The notes: generated from the sequence alone by a model not told the origin. Numbered from the stretch's first letter, positions 1 through 6,683 are shown. The stretch is DNA of 6,749 nt from CALVXC01 sp036636255 (GCA_036636255.1 JAVWOV010000045.1:1-6749), one strand, 5' to 3'. A program made the numbers and translations.

Positions 1-43
1 AATTTTAACACAAAAGGAAAAATTTAAATTATTAGTTTATAAA

Positions 44-1732
44 TCAATCTTGTATCTTTTTAACACTAGTTAAAACATCGTTAACTTTAACATCACAACT
101 TTCCTTACTAACTCTTAATTTAAATTCCACTAAATTTTCCTTAACCTTTTTACCAACAACTATTCTTATTGGTAAACCAATCAAATCCATATCATTAAAT
201 TTAACACCAGCCCGTAAATCACGATCATCTAATAACACATCAATACTATTTTTTTGTAACTCATCATATAAATCATTAGCAATTTGAACTTGCTTTAAAT
301 CATTATTATCAATCAAAATAATTCCAACCTTATAAGGTGCAATATTAATTGGCCATATTATACCATTATGATCATGATGTTGCTCAACAATAGCCGCTAA
401 AATACGCCCCGGACCAATTCCATAGCACCCCATAACAACCGGTTTTAATTGATTACATTCATCTAAATATTTTAAATCTAATTTTTCAGAATATTTTGTT
501 CCTAATTTAAATATATTACCAACCTCAATACCTTTTTTAAAAATAAGTGGTTTATTACAAACAGGACATAAATCAATTTCTAAAACATTAGTTATATCAC
601 CCGACAAAAAATATTTAAAATCACTAATATTAACATTTTTATAATGATAATCCGTTTTATTAGCTCCCACAATAAAATTAACCATAGACTTTATTTCCTC
701 ATCTATAATAATTGGAATATCTAAATCAATAGGCCCTGCAAACCCAATTTCTGCCTTAGTTATTTTTATAACATCATCAAATAAAGCTAACGCTACTTCT
801 TTAGCATTTAATAATTTACATAATTTAACCTCATTTAATTCCCTATTTCCCGCCAATAAACAACCATAAAACTTATTATCTATTTTATAAATTAAAGTTT
901 TAACAAATTTATCTTGGGGTTCTTTTAACAAATATGAAACCTCTTCAATTGTTCCTGCATGTGGAGTATAAATTAATTCTTTTTGTTTAAAAGATTCTAA
1001 ATCTTTTGCTTGATATACTCTTTTACTAACTTCTAAATTTGAAGCATAATCACAATTAGAACACGTCACTAAAACATCCTCACCAATATTAGTTATAGCC
1101 TGAAATTCTTCAGATAATAATCCTCCCATCGCTCCCGTATCAGCTAATACTATTTTATAATCAAGATCCATCTGATTATATATTTTTTTATAAGCATTTA
1201 ACATTATTTGATAGGACTTATCACAATTTTTATCATCAATATCAAAACTATATGCATCCTTCATACTAAATTCTCTTACCCGTATTAAACCATAACGTGG
1301 TCGTGGTTCATCACGATATTTTAGCCCGACTTGATATATATTAAAAGGCATATCCTTATATGATTTTATCTTCATTTTAGCCGCTTCAACAAACAATTCC
1401 TCATGCGTTGGTCCTAAGCAATAACTACGATTATAGCGATCTTTCAAGCAAAACATACCATTACCAAAGTTATCTCTTCGCCCACTTTTTATATAAGTTT
1501 CCTCCGGTAACAAATTAGGCATTAATAGTTCTAATGCTCCCGCATTATTCATTTGTTGCCTAATAATATTTTCTATTTTTTTTAACACCTTTAAACCTAA
1601 AGGCATGTACATATATATCCCATTACTAGTTTTTTTTATCATTCCACTTTTAACTAATAATTTGCCACTAGTTGATTCCTCATCTTTAATATCTTCTCTT
1701 ATAGTATAAAAGAAATTATTTTTTAATTTCAT
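44..1732 (-). CDS. proS: Prolyl-tRNA synthetase (bacterial type with editing insert)
   Basis: Class II aminoacyl-tRNA synthetase that charges tRNA-Pro with proline in the cytoplasm. The 562 residues match the usual bacterial length (about 570). Visible in order: an SGR region near 83-85; the GPTHEE motif at 107-112; motif 2 with RDEPRPRYG (140-148) and REFSMKDAYSF (153-163); the INS editing insert (about 225-390), including VKTLIYK with Lys278 matching the family's editing lysine, and VGANKTDYHY (355-364); two Cys pairs (C224/C227, C389/C392); motif 3 MGCYGIGPGR (434-443), where most relatives have GIGVSR or GIGVTR; and the C-terminal anticodon-binding domain (about 465-560) with LLDDRDLRAGVKF. 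The insert looks complete, so Ala-tRNA-Pro editing is probably retained (inference). The start is ATG with GAAGGGA nine bases upstream. The stop is TGA. It lies 67 bases downstream of the small membrane-protein gene and has its own promoter candidate. Confidence 0.98.
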   Translation of the reverse strand: MKLKNNFFYTIREDIKDEESTSGKLLVKSGMIKKTSNGIYMYMPLGLKVLKKIENIIRQQMNNAGALELLMPNLLPEETYIKSGRRDNFGNGMFCLKDRYNRSYCLGPTHEELFVEAAKMKIKSYKDMPFNIYQVGLKYRDEPRPRYGLIRVREFSMKDAYSFDIDDKNCDKSYQIMLNAYKKIYNQMDLDYKIVLADTGAMGGLLSEEFQAITNIGEDVLVTCSNCDYASNLEVSKRVYQAKDLESFKQKELIYTPHAGTIEEVSYLLKEPQDKFVKTLIYKIDNKFYGCLLAGNRELNEVKLCKLLNAKEVALALFDDVIKITKAEIGFAGPIDLDIPIIIDEEIKSMVNFIVGANKTDYHYKNVNISDFKYFLSGDITNVLEIDLCPVCNKPLIFKKGIEVGNIFKLGTKYSEKLDLKYLDECNQLKPVVMGCYGIGPGRILAAIVEQHHDHNGIIWPINIAPYKVGIILIDNNDLKQVQIANDLYDELQKNSIDVLLDDRDLRAGVKFNDMDLIGLPIRIVVGKKVKENLVEFKLRVSKESCDVKVNDVLTSVKKIQD

Positions 1733-1756
1733 TTTATCATTCCCTTCATTTATCTA

Positions 1757-1785
1757 ATTATATCATGATTTAAATAAAAAAAAGA
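1757..1785 (-). promoter_or_regulatory. Candidate extended -10 promoter for proS
   Basis: On the minus strand a perfect TATAAT (1762-1757) is directly preceded by TGA, giving the extended -10 form TGnTATAAT. The hexamer at -35 spacing (TCTTTT, 1785-1780) is poor, as is usual for extended -10 promoters. The predicted transcript start is near 1750, leaving a leader of about 18 bases that contains the GAAGGGA ribosome binding site. There is no room for a T-box or other leader riboswitch. Confidence 0.55.
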
Positions 1786-1801
1786 TTTTAATTAACTTTT
1801 T
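1776..1801 (-). terminator. Weak AT-only terminator candidate after the small membrane gene
   Basis: Read on the minus strand, AAAAAG (1801-1796) can pair with CTTTTT (1784-1779) across an 11-base loop, and the T run continues to 1776 (eight T in total). The stem has only one G-C pair and overlaps the TAA stop codon of the upstream gene. It could be a minimal terminator in this AT-rich genome or simply a T-rich spacer. Confidence 0.25.
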
Positions 1802-2171
1802 ATTTATGTTTTACCTTTTCAAGTACTTTACCTTTTTCTAAATTCTGTTCAACATATGAATCATCTAGTATCCTTGGTGTACTAGTATAAATATTATCTT
1901 TTTTAGTTATATTATTTGTTATAATCTTATTCTCACTATAATCCTTATCCTCACTATAATTTTCATCTTTATCATCAATATTTGCTATATTTTCAGCAAA
2001 TTTATTAAAATCAGTTATAGCTAAATTAGTTTGTTTAAATTTTTGATATACTTCCGGTAAAGTAAAAATAAGCCCACTAGTCGTTAAAAGCGATATAATA
2101 ATTGCTGGTAAAGTAATAACCATAGTACTAATAACAATTACATTTATTACCGTATATCCACCAATTAACAC
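1800..2171 (-). CDS. Hypothetical two-helix membrane protein with acidic tail
   Basis: I do not recognise a family. From the GTG at 2171 the product is 123 residues. A long hydrophobic stretch (residues 2-38) probably forms a helical hairpin of two membrane segments, broken near TLPAI at about 20-24. The remainder is hydrophilic: a short amphipathic stretch (about 40-62), an acidic low-complexity part holding the tandem hexapeptides DENYSE and DKDYSE (69-80), and a lysine-rich C-terminus ending in VKHK. No catalytic motif or cysteine is seen. The GTG has no clear ribosome binding site and sits inside the hydrophobic segment. The same frame stays open upstream and encodes a charged helix plus the first part of membrane segment one, so the true protein is probably nearer 148 residues. 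It lies between mutL and proS on the same strand. Function unknown; it may be a small membrane anchor (inference). Confidence 0.6.
   Translation of the reverse strand: MLIGGYTVINVIVISTMVITLPAIIISLLTTSGLIFTLPEVYQKFKQTNLAITDFNKFAENIANIDDKDENYSEDKDYSENKIITNNITKKDNIYTSTPRILDDSYVEQNLEKGKVLEKVKHK
1932..1967 (-). repeat. Two-copy 18-base tandem repeat inside the small membrane gene
   Basis: Two adjacent 18-base units (1932-1949 and 1950-1967) share 15 of 18 bases, including an identical CTCACTATAAT on the plus strand. They are in frame and encode D-E-N-Y-S-E followed by D-K-D-Y-S-E. This looks like a local slippage duplication that lengthens the acidic tail by six residues. Confidence 0.75.
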
Positions 2172-2252
2172 AGCCGTAGTTATTAAAATGTTTTTCCTTC
2201 TTTTTTTTAATTCATTTATACTTTTTAATACTTCTTGTTTTAAAATAAATAA
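2172..2252 (-). other. Upstream in-frame extension of the small membrane gene without a standard start
   Basis: Reading upstream from the GTG at 2171, the frame stays open to a TGA at 2255-2253. It encodes a lysine- and glutamate-rich helix (KQEVLKSINELKKRRK) followed by ILITTAV, which completes the first membrane segment and places positive charge on its N-terminal side. There is no ATG, GTG or TTG in this stretch. The best ribosome binding site in the area is GAAAGGG at about 2263-2257. Possible starts after it are an ATT at 2246-2244 (148-residue product) or a TTA at 2252-2250. A sequencing or real frameshift is the main alternative: a TTG at 2257-2255 opens a short frame that differs by one base. 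Confidence 0.5.
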
Positions 2253-2272
2253 TCAACCCTTTCTTTTTTTAT

Positions 2273-2300
2273 ATATTATTTACCTAAAAACAATATACAA
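2273..2300 (-). promoter_or_regulatory. Weak promoter candidate for the small membrane gene
   Basis: On the minus strand TTGTAT (2300-2295) and TAATAT (2278-2273) are 16 bases apart, matching the sigma-A consensus at about half and four of six positions. The predicted start near 2266 falls just before the GAAAGGG ribosome binding site. No terminator hairpin is seen after mutL, so readthrough from mutL is an equally good explanation for expression. Confidence 0.3.
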
Positions 2301-2314
2301 ATTAATTTTTATAC

Positions 2315-4069
2315 TTAAAAACCACTACGTTTAAACAATTTTTCTAAATCATAAGTTGAATAATATATAATAGTTGGCCGACCATGAGGACAATTATAAG
2401 GATTATGACATTTACTTAAATCTTCAATCATTTGTTCTAATTCCTGATTACTAATAGCCTCATTAGCTTTGATTGCTTGCTTACAACTTAACATCGTCGC
2501 TATTTTTTCGTTAAATTTTAAAATAGTAAAATTTTTTTCCTTAACAATTAAAACTTCGATTATTTGATTTATAGCTTGTTGTTCATAACCCTTTGGTAAC
2601 CATGTTGGATGAGCCTTAATAACAATAGAATTAAGACCAAATGGTTCAACAATAAATTTCAATTTTGCTAACAAATCAAAATTTTCTTGTAAAACAATAT
2701 ATTCACTGTTAGATAATTCAATAGTAATAGGAAACAACATAGCAGTTTGATTACTATTAGGATTTCCTAATTCTTCCTTATAATATTCATAATTAATTCT
2801 TTCCTTAGCAGCATGTTGATCAATTAAATACATACCTTTTTCATTTTGACATATAACATATGTCCCATGAACAACACCCACAACATATAATTTAGGAAAT
2901 TGTTTACTTGGATAATTATTTAACTTAATTAACTCCTCACAACCATCTTTATCATCTACTAAAAATTTATATTCCATTTCCTTATATTCAATTTCATTAT
3001 ATACATTATCTGATTGTGCAATTTCATCAAAATTTATAGCTAATTCTTGATAATTATTTGACCTTTCACTCACTTCTATTTGAGGAATTAAAATAGTTTT
3101 TTGCAAACATTCTTTTATAGTTGTTGCAATCAATAAACCTAATTCATTAATTTTACTAAATTTTATATCCATTTTAGTAGGATGAATATTTACATCTATT
3201 ATAGTAGGATCAACAGTAATATTTAATATCACAATAGGATAACGATTATCCGGCTTATATGAATGATAACTATCATTTATCACCCTATTTATTTCAACAT
3301 TTTTAACAACTCTTTTATTTACTATTGTTATCATATTATTACGGCTTGTCTTGTTTATCTCAGGTAAACTTATAAAACCATCAATTTGATAATCGTTATT
3401 ACTATTATGAATTTCCATCATTTTTTTAGCAACATTAATACCATATATTTCCTTAATTGTTTTTAACAAATTATCACTACCATCAGTTTTCAATATATTA
3501 TTATCGTTATTAATGAGAGTGAAACTTATTTCAGGACAGGCAAGTGCTAATTTATTAACATAATCAGTAATATTAGCTAATTCAGCATATAAACTTTTCA
3601 TATGCTTTAACCGTGCAGGTGTATTATAAAACAAATCAGTTACACAAATACTAGTTCCTGTTCTAGCTTGACTATTTTTTATATTTTGTACAATGCCACC
3701 AATTAAGTTTATTTCCGTACCTACTTGACCAGTACTAGTTTTTAAAATTATATTACTAACACTGGCAATAGCTGCTAAAGCTTCCCCTCTAAAGCCTAAT
3801 GTTTCTATATGAAACAAATCGTCCTCTGTTATTACCTTACTAGTTGCATGCCGATAAAATGCCAATGAAGCATCTTTTTTACTCATACCTATTCCATTAT
3901 CAGTTACTTTTATTTGTCTCGTACCAGCATCAATTAATTCTATTTTTATATTTGTACTTTGAGCATCTATACTATTTTCAACTAATTCTTTAACAACTGA
4001 AGCACATTTTTCAACCACTTCACCGGCTGCTATCTTATTAGCTAATAATTCATTCATTACTTTAATCAC
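2315..4069 (-). CDS. mutL: DNA mismatch repair protein MutL with endonuclease domain
   Basis: MutL couples MutS mismatch recognition to strand removal and, in bacteria without MutH, nicks the DNA itself. The GHKL ATPase motifs are intact: ELVENSIDA with catalytic Glu31, DNGIGM (57-62), GFRGEALA (92-99), and a GT...LFYNTPAR block (138-153). A short variable linker (about 335-390) leads to the C-terminal domain, with DQHAAKERINYE (417-428) matching the DQHA-x2-E-x4-E metal site of nicking MutL proteins. SCKQAIKAN (528-536) and CPHGRP (560-565) are the other metal-site motifs. QTAMLF (441-446) resembles a sliding-clamp-binding motif. At 584 residues it is slightly shorter than the B. subtilis protein because of the linker. 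The GTG start has GTGAT three bases upstream, closely resembling the yigZ site; an ATG at 4057 is the alternative. The stop is TAA. It lies downstream of uvrC but behind a terminator and its own promoter. MutS is not in this window. Confidence 0.98.
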   Translation of the reverse strand: MIKVMNELLANKIAAGEVVEKCASVVKELVENSIDAQSTNIKIELIDAGTRQIKVTDNGIGMSKKDASLAFYRHATSKVITEDDLFHIETLGFRGEALAAIASVSNIILKTSTGQVGTEINLIGGIVQNIKNSQARTGTSICVTDLFYNTPARLKHMKSLYAELANITDYVNKLALACPEISFTLINNDNNILKTDGSDNLLKTIKEIYGINVAKKMMEIHNSNNDYQIDGFISLPEINKTSRNNMITIVNKRVVKNVEINRVINDSYHSYKPDNRYPIVILNITVDPTIIDVNIHPTKMDIKFSKINELGLLIATTIKECLQKTILIPQIEVSERSNNYQELAINFDEIAQSDNVYNEIEYKEMEYKFLVDDKDGCEELIKLNNYPSKQFPKLYVVGVVHGTYVICQNEKGMYLIDQHAAKERINYEYYKEELGNPNSNQTAMLFPITIELSNSEYIVLQENFDLLAKLKFIVEPFGLNSIVIKAHPTWLPKGYEQQAINQIIEVLIVKEKNFTILKFNEKIATMLSCKQAIKANEAISNQELEQMIEDLSKCHNPYNCPHGRPTIIYYSTYDLEKLFKRSGF

Positions 4070-4120
4070 ATTATCACATCATTTCCAGCTCTAATTAATA
4101 AAAAAAGGAAAACCACATTA

Positions 4121-4150
4121 ATTGTAGCAGAAGTTTAGAAAAAATATTAA
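4121..4150 (-). promoter_or_regulatory. Candidate extended -10 promoter for mutL
   Basis: On the minus strand TACAAT (4126-4121) is directly preceded by TGC, an extended -10 element. TTAATA (4150-4145) lies 18 bases upstream as a four-of-six -35 match. The predicted start near 4114 gives a leader of about 45 bases, longer than those of the other genes here. The promoter lies downstream of the uvrC terminator hairpins, so mutL should be transcribed separately. Confidence 0.5.
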
Positions 4151-4194
4151 TATAGTTTTCTTTTTTAATTTTAACATTTTATTAAATAAAAGTC

Positions 4195-4222
4195 AAAAAA
4201 ACCAGAAAATTTTTCTGGTTTT
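4195..4222 (-). terminator. Intrinsic terminator after uvrC, likely bidirectional
   Basis: CCAGAAAA (4202-4209) is the exact inverse of TTTTCTGG (4211-4218), and the flanking A and T runs extend the stem by at least four more pairs. On the minus strand the stem is followed by seven T (complement of 4201-4195), the classic form for ending uvrC transcription. On the plus strand it is followed by four T, but no plus-strand gene arrives here. Confidence 0.8.
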
Positions 4223-4241
4223 ACCAACATTTTCGTTGGTA
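4222..4241 (-). terminator. Second hairpin upstream of the uvrC terminator
   Basis: TACCAAC (4222-4228) pairs perfectly with GTTGGTA (4235-4241) around a six-base loop. In the minus direction it comes first after the uvrC stop codon and is separated from the T-tailed hairpin by only a few bases. With no T run of its own, it probably assists the terminator or protects the mRNA 3' end. A minor alternative pairing (TGG with CCA across the junction) would disrupt both hairpins. Confidence 0.6.
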
Positions 4242-4268
4242 TTTATATTATTATCATTTTTTAGCTTT

Positions 4269-6029
4269 CTATTCATAATTTTTTAAAAATTCCATTAAAT
4301 TTTGTAAAACTTTTTCCGGAATAATTTTTCTTAATGATTCTTTATTAGCTTCCTTTAAATTATTTATGTTCTTAAATTTTATTAACAATTCTTTTTTTCT
4401 AGCTGGTCCAATTCCATCAACATTATCTAAAACACTTGCCAAAGCTCCTTTACTCCTAATATTTCGGTGATAATTAATAGTAAAATTATGAACCTCATCT
4501 TGCATTCTTTCAAGATAATAAAATAAATCGCTTTTTTTATCAATCATAATAGGAACAATAGGATCATAAGCTAATAAAGAAGACGTCATATGACGATTAT
4601 CTTTTTTAAGACCTACTACCATTATATTAACATTTAATTCTTTTAAAACACCACGTGCAATATTAATTTGGCCAATTCCACCATCAACTATAATTAAATC
4701 CGGTCTTGGTAACTTTTCTTTTAAAACTTTAAAATATCTTCTATATATAACTTCTTTCATAGTTTGATAATCATCATTTTTATTAATAGTTATTTTATAT
4801 TTACGATATTCATTTTTAGCCGGTAACCCATTTTTAAACACAACCATTCCCGATACGTTAAAATCTCCGAAAATATTCGAATTATCAAACAATTCAATAC
4901 GATCTAATTTTTTTAATTTCAATATATCTTGTAACTTTTTATTTGCTCCATTAGTTTTTTCTTCATCTCTTTTTATCAAATTAAACTGTTCATTTAAAGC
5001 TACTTTAGCATTATTATTAGCCATTTCTACAATTTTTAATTTAATTCCCCGTAGCGGTTTTTTAACCTTTATTTTTAAATAGTTTCCTAACAAAACATGA
5101 TCAACTATTTGTGGAACTAATATTTCTTGAGGTAACAATATTCTCTCATAAAATTTAGCAATATAACTAGTAAATTGCTCTTCTTCATTATCTATTAATG
5201 GCAAAATTTTAGCATGTCTCTCAACTATTTTACCATTTCTGATAAATAGTATTTGTATACTTAAATAACCATTATTACTATAATAACCAAAAACATCCCG
5301 ATTAATATTATCGTTTGTTTCCATTTTTTGTTTCGTTAAAGTTATATTTATATAATCTAATAATTGCTTTAATTCCATTGCCTTTTCATAATTCATTTTA
5401 CGACTCTCACAATTCATTTCCTCACTTATTTTATCCGTAACTTTTTTATGATCACCCTTTAAAAACTTTATTATATCATTTTTCATATTCATTATTATTT
5501 GCTCATTTATATTATTAGTGCAATAGCCTAAACATTGATTAATATGATAATAAAGGCAAGGTTTCTTTTCATATGTTAAACATTTTCTTAAAGGATAAAT
5601 TCGATTTAACAAATTAACTGTTTTTCGAGCAGCCGTCACATTAGGATAAGGGCCATATAAATATTGATGATTTTTTTTCTTTAAAACATTTCGTACAACT
5701 ACTAATTTAGGAACTTTTTCGCATGTTAATTCAATATAAGGATAACTTTTATCATCCTTTAACAAAATATTATATTTAGGATCATATTTTTTTATTAAAT
5801 TTATTTCTAATATTAGACTTTCTGTTTCGCTACTAACAATTATATATTCAAAATCAGCTATTTCACTTACTAATTTAGCCGTTTTACCAGTGTGACTACT
5901 ATGAAAATAAGAATTTAATCGATTCTTTAATTTTTTAGCTTTACCTACATATATAATAACATTATCACTGTTTTTCATCAAATAACAACCCGGTTGATTG
6001 GGCACTAATGAGAGTTTATCTTTTAACAT
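4269..6029 (-). CDS. uvrC: UvrABC excinuclease subunit C
   Basis: UvrC makes the 3' and 5' incisions around a lesion marked by UvrA and UvrB in nucleotide excision repair. Starting from ATG 6029 it has 586 residues, normal for the family. The N-terminal GIY-YIG nuclease shows GCYLMK (14-19), IIYVGKAK with Tyr27, Arg37, and Glu75 in LILEINLIKK. Four cysteines (150, 158, 166, 170) form the conserved cluster reported to bind iron-sulfur. A UVR segment (about 200-235) contacts UvrB. The C-terminal RNase H-like nuclease shows FDNSN (Asp382), IIVDGG (Asp449), KKDNRH (Asp477) and EVHNF (His514). A helix-hairpin-helix end follows (LDNVDGIGPARKKELL). All catalytic residues are present. The ATG at 6029 is chosen because AGGTGA lies five bases upstream; the GTG at 6038, three codons earlier, is itself part of that ribosome binding site. 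The stop is TAG. It is divergent from yigZ. Confidence 0.97.
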   Translation of the reverse strand: MLKDKLSLVPNQPGCYLMKNSDNVIIYVGKAKKLKNRLNSYFHSSHTGKTAKLVSEIADFEYIIVSSETESLILEINLIKKYDPKYNILLKDDKSYPYIELTCEKVPKLVVVRNVLKKKNHQYLYGPYPNVTAARKTVNLLNRIYPLRKCLTYEKKPCLYYHINQCLGYCTNNINEQIIMNMKNDIIKFLKGDHKKVTDKISEEMNCESRKMNYEKAMELKQLLDYINITLTKQKMETNDNINRDVFGYYSNNGYLSIQILFIRNGKIVERHAKILPLIDNEEEQFTSYIAKFYERILLPQEILVPQIVDHVLLGNYLKIKVKKPLRGIKLKIVEMANNNAKVALNEQFNLIKRDEEKTNGANKKLQDILKLKKLDRIELFDNSNIFGDFNVSGMVVFKNGLPAKNEYRKYKITINKNDDYQTMKEVIYRRYFKVLKEKLPRPDLIIVDGGIGQINIARGVLKELNVNIMVVGLKKDNRHMTSSLLAYDPIVPIMIDKKSDLFYYLERMQDEVHNFTINYHRNIRSKGALASVLDNVDGIGPARKKELLIKFKNINNLKEANKESLRKIIPEKVLQNLMEFLKNYE

Positions 6030-6034
6030 GTTTT

Positions 6035-6040
6035 TCACCT
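6035..6040 (-). promoter_or_regulatory. Ribosome binding site that fixes the uvrC start
   Basis: AGGTGA on the minus strand matches the anti-Shine-Dalgarno partner AGGTGATC and lies five bases before ATG 6029. The upstream in-frame GTG (6038-6036) is contained within it and cannot be both start codon and binding site, which favours the shorter protein. Confidence 0.8.
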
Positions 6041-6046
6041 GTTTTT

Positions 6047-6075
6047 ATTATACGCTAAATTTGTAAAAAAGAAAA
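6047..6075 (-). promoter_or_regulatory. Candidate uvrC promoter
   Basis: A perfect TATAAT on the minus strand (6052-6047) has only a poor -35 hexamer (TTTTCT, 6075-6070) at 17 bases. The predicted start is near 6040, at the first base of the ribosome binding site. Its upstream half overlaps that of the divergent yigZ promoter. Confidence 0.6.
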
Positions 6076-6089
6076 TATTAAGTTATAAT
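6061..6089 (+). promoter_or_regulatory. yigZ promoter, sigma-A type
   Basis: TTGTAA (6061-6066) and a perfect TATAAT (6084-6089) are separated by exactly 17 bases. The predicted transcript start is near 6096, which is the first base of the GGTGAT ribosome binding site. The resulting leader would be about nine bases long. Confidence 0.75.
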
Positions 6090-6095
6090 AGATTC

Positions 6096-6101
6096 GGTGA
6101 T
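6096..6101 (+). promoter_or_regulatory. yigZ ribosome binding site
   Basis: GGTGAT matches the 16S 3'-end partner AGGTGATC over six bases and ends three bases before the ATG at 6105, supporting that start. It coincides with the predicted transcript start. Confidence 0.7.
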
Positions 6102-6104
6102 AAT

Positions 6105-6683
6105 ATGTTTACTATTTCAGCTAATATTTGTAATAAATTGACAATTAATAACTCAATTTTTATTACTGAATTGATTAAAATTAATTCAGTTGAAGATACA
6201 ACAATTATTTTAACAGAAATTAAAAAAAAGCACAAAAAAGCTGATCATTATTGTTATGGTTTTATTGTTGATGATTTTATTAAAAGTAGTGATGATAAAG
6301 AACCAACAAAAACTGCGGGCCCGCCTATTTTAAATGCTCTTACTACTAATAATTTAAACCACGTTATTTGTATTGTTATCAGATATTTTGGTGGTATTAA
6401 ATTAGGCACTGGAGGTTTAATTCGTGCTTATAGTAAATGTACTAAAGAAGCAATTAAATTAGCTAATTTAACTGAAATCAAAAATAACTTTATATGCGAA
6501 ATTAATTTTGATTTTAATAATAAAAAACTAGTTGATAATATACTTAAAGATACCCATTTAATTAAAAAATCATTTACTAACACCATTGTTTATCAATTTA
6601 TTATTGATAATTATTTATTAGATAATGTTTTACTTAAACTAAAATTAAATAATATTAAAATAAAAAGTATTACCAAAATTTGA
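6105..6683 (+). CDS. yigZ: YigZ/IMPACT family protein (UPF0029)
   Basis: A 192-residue cytoplasmic protein of the widespread YigZ/IMPACT family. Eukaryotic IMPACT regulates the Gcn2 stress kinase, but the bacterial role is not settled and has been suggested to touch translation or nucleic-acid binding. The N-terminal UPF0029 domain (about 15-120) shows the family blocks HYCYGF (48-53), SSDDKEPTKTAGPPILN (61-77) and RYFGGIKLGTGGLIRAYS (93-110). The more usual forms of the second block are DDGEPSGTAG or DDGEPSKTAG, so the Gly-to-Lys change at 65 and the Pro at 73 are mild departures. The C-terminal part (about 130-192) fits the ferredoxin-like DUF1949 domain. The start is ATG with GGTGAT just upstream. 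The stop is TGA directly followed by in-frame TAA. It is the only plus-strand gene, divergent from uvrC, and codon use resembles its neighbours. Confidence 0.93.
   Translation: MFTISANICNKLTINNSIFITELIKINSVEDTTIILTEIKKKHKKADHYCYGFIVDDFIKSSDDKEPTKTAGPPILNALTTNNLNHVICIVIRYFGGIKLGTGGLIRAYSKCTKEAIKLANLTEIKNNFICEINFDFNNKKLVDNILKDTHLIKKSFTNTIVYQFIIDNYLLDNVLLKLKLNNIKIKSITKI

Noticed and set aside
1..43. Terminator after proS
   Set aside because: No inverted repeat with a T tail could be found in the 43 bases available. Termination may lie beyond the window.
1733..1799. T-box leader regulating proS
   Set aside because: Only 67 bases separate proS from the preceding gene, no stem I or T-box sequence is visible, and the predicted promoter leaves about 18 bases of leader.
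2172..2260. Programmed ribosomal frameshift from the TTG at 2257 into the membrane gene
   Set aside because: The required shift is +1 and the TTTTAAAAC run is not a standard slippery heptamer in that frame. The GAAAGGG site abuts TTG 2257, too close for normal initiation.
4070..4268. Riboswitch or small RNA in the uvrC-mutL gap
   Set aside because: The structure present is accounted for by two simple hairpins and a T tail. No multi-helix fold or known riboswitch core is visible by eye.
44..6683. Use of TGA as tryptophan (Mycoplasma-type code)
   Set aside because: ProS and MutL encode Trp by TGG, none of the long genes has an internal TGA, and proS and yigZ both end at TGA. An in-frame TAA follows soon after each of these stops, so the point is not fully closed, but the standard code is simpler.
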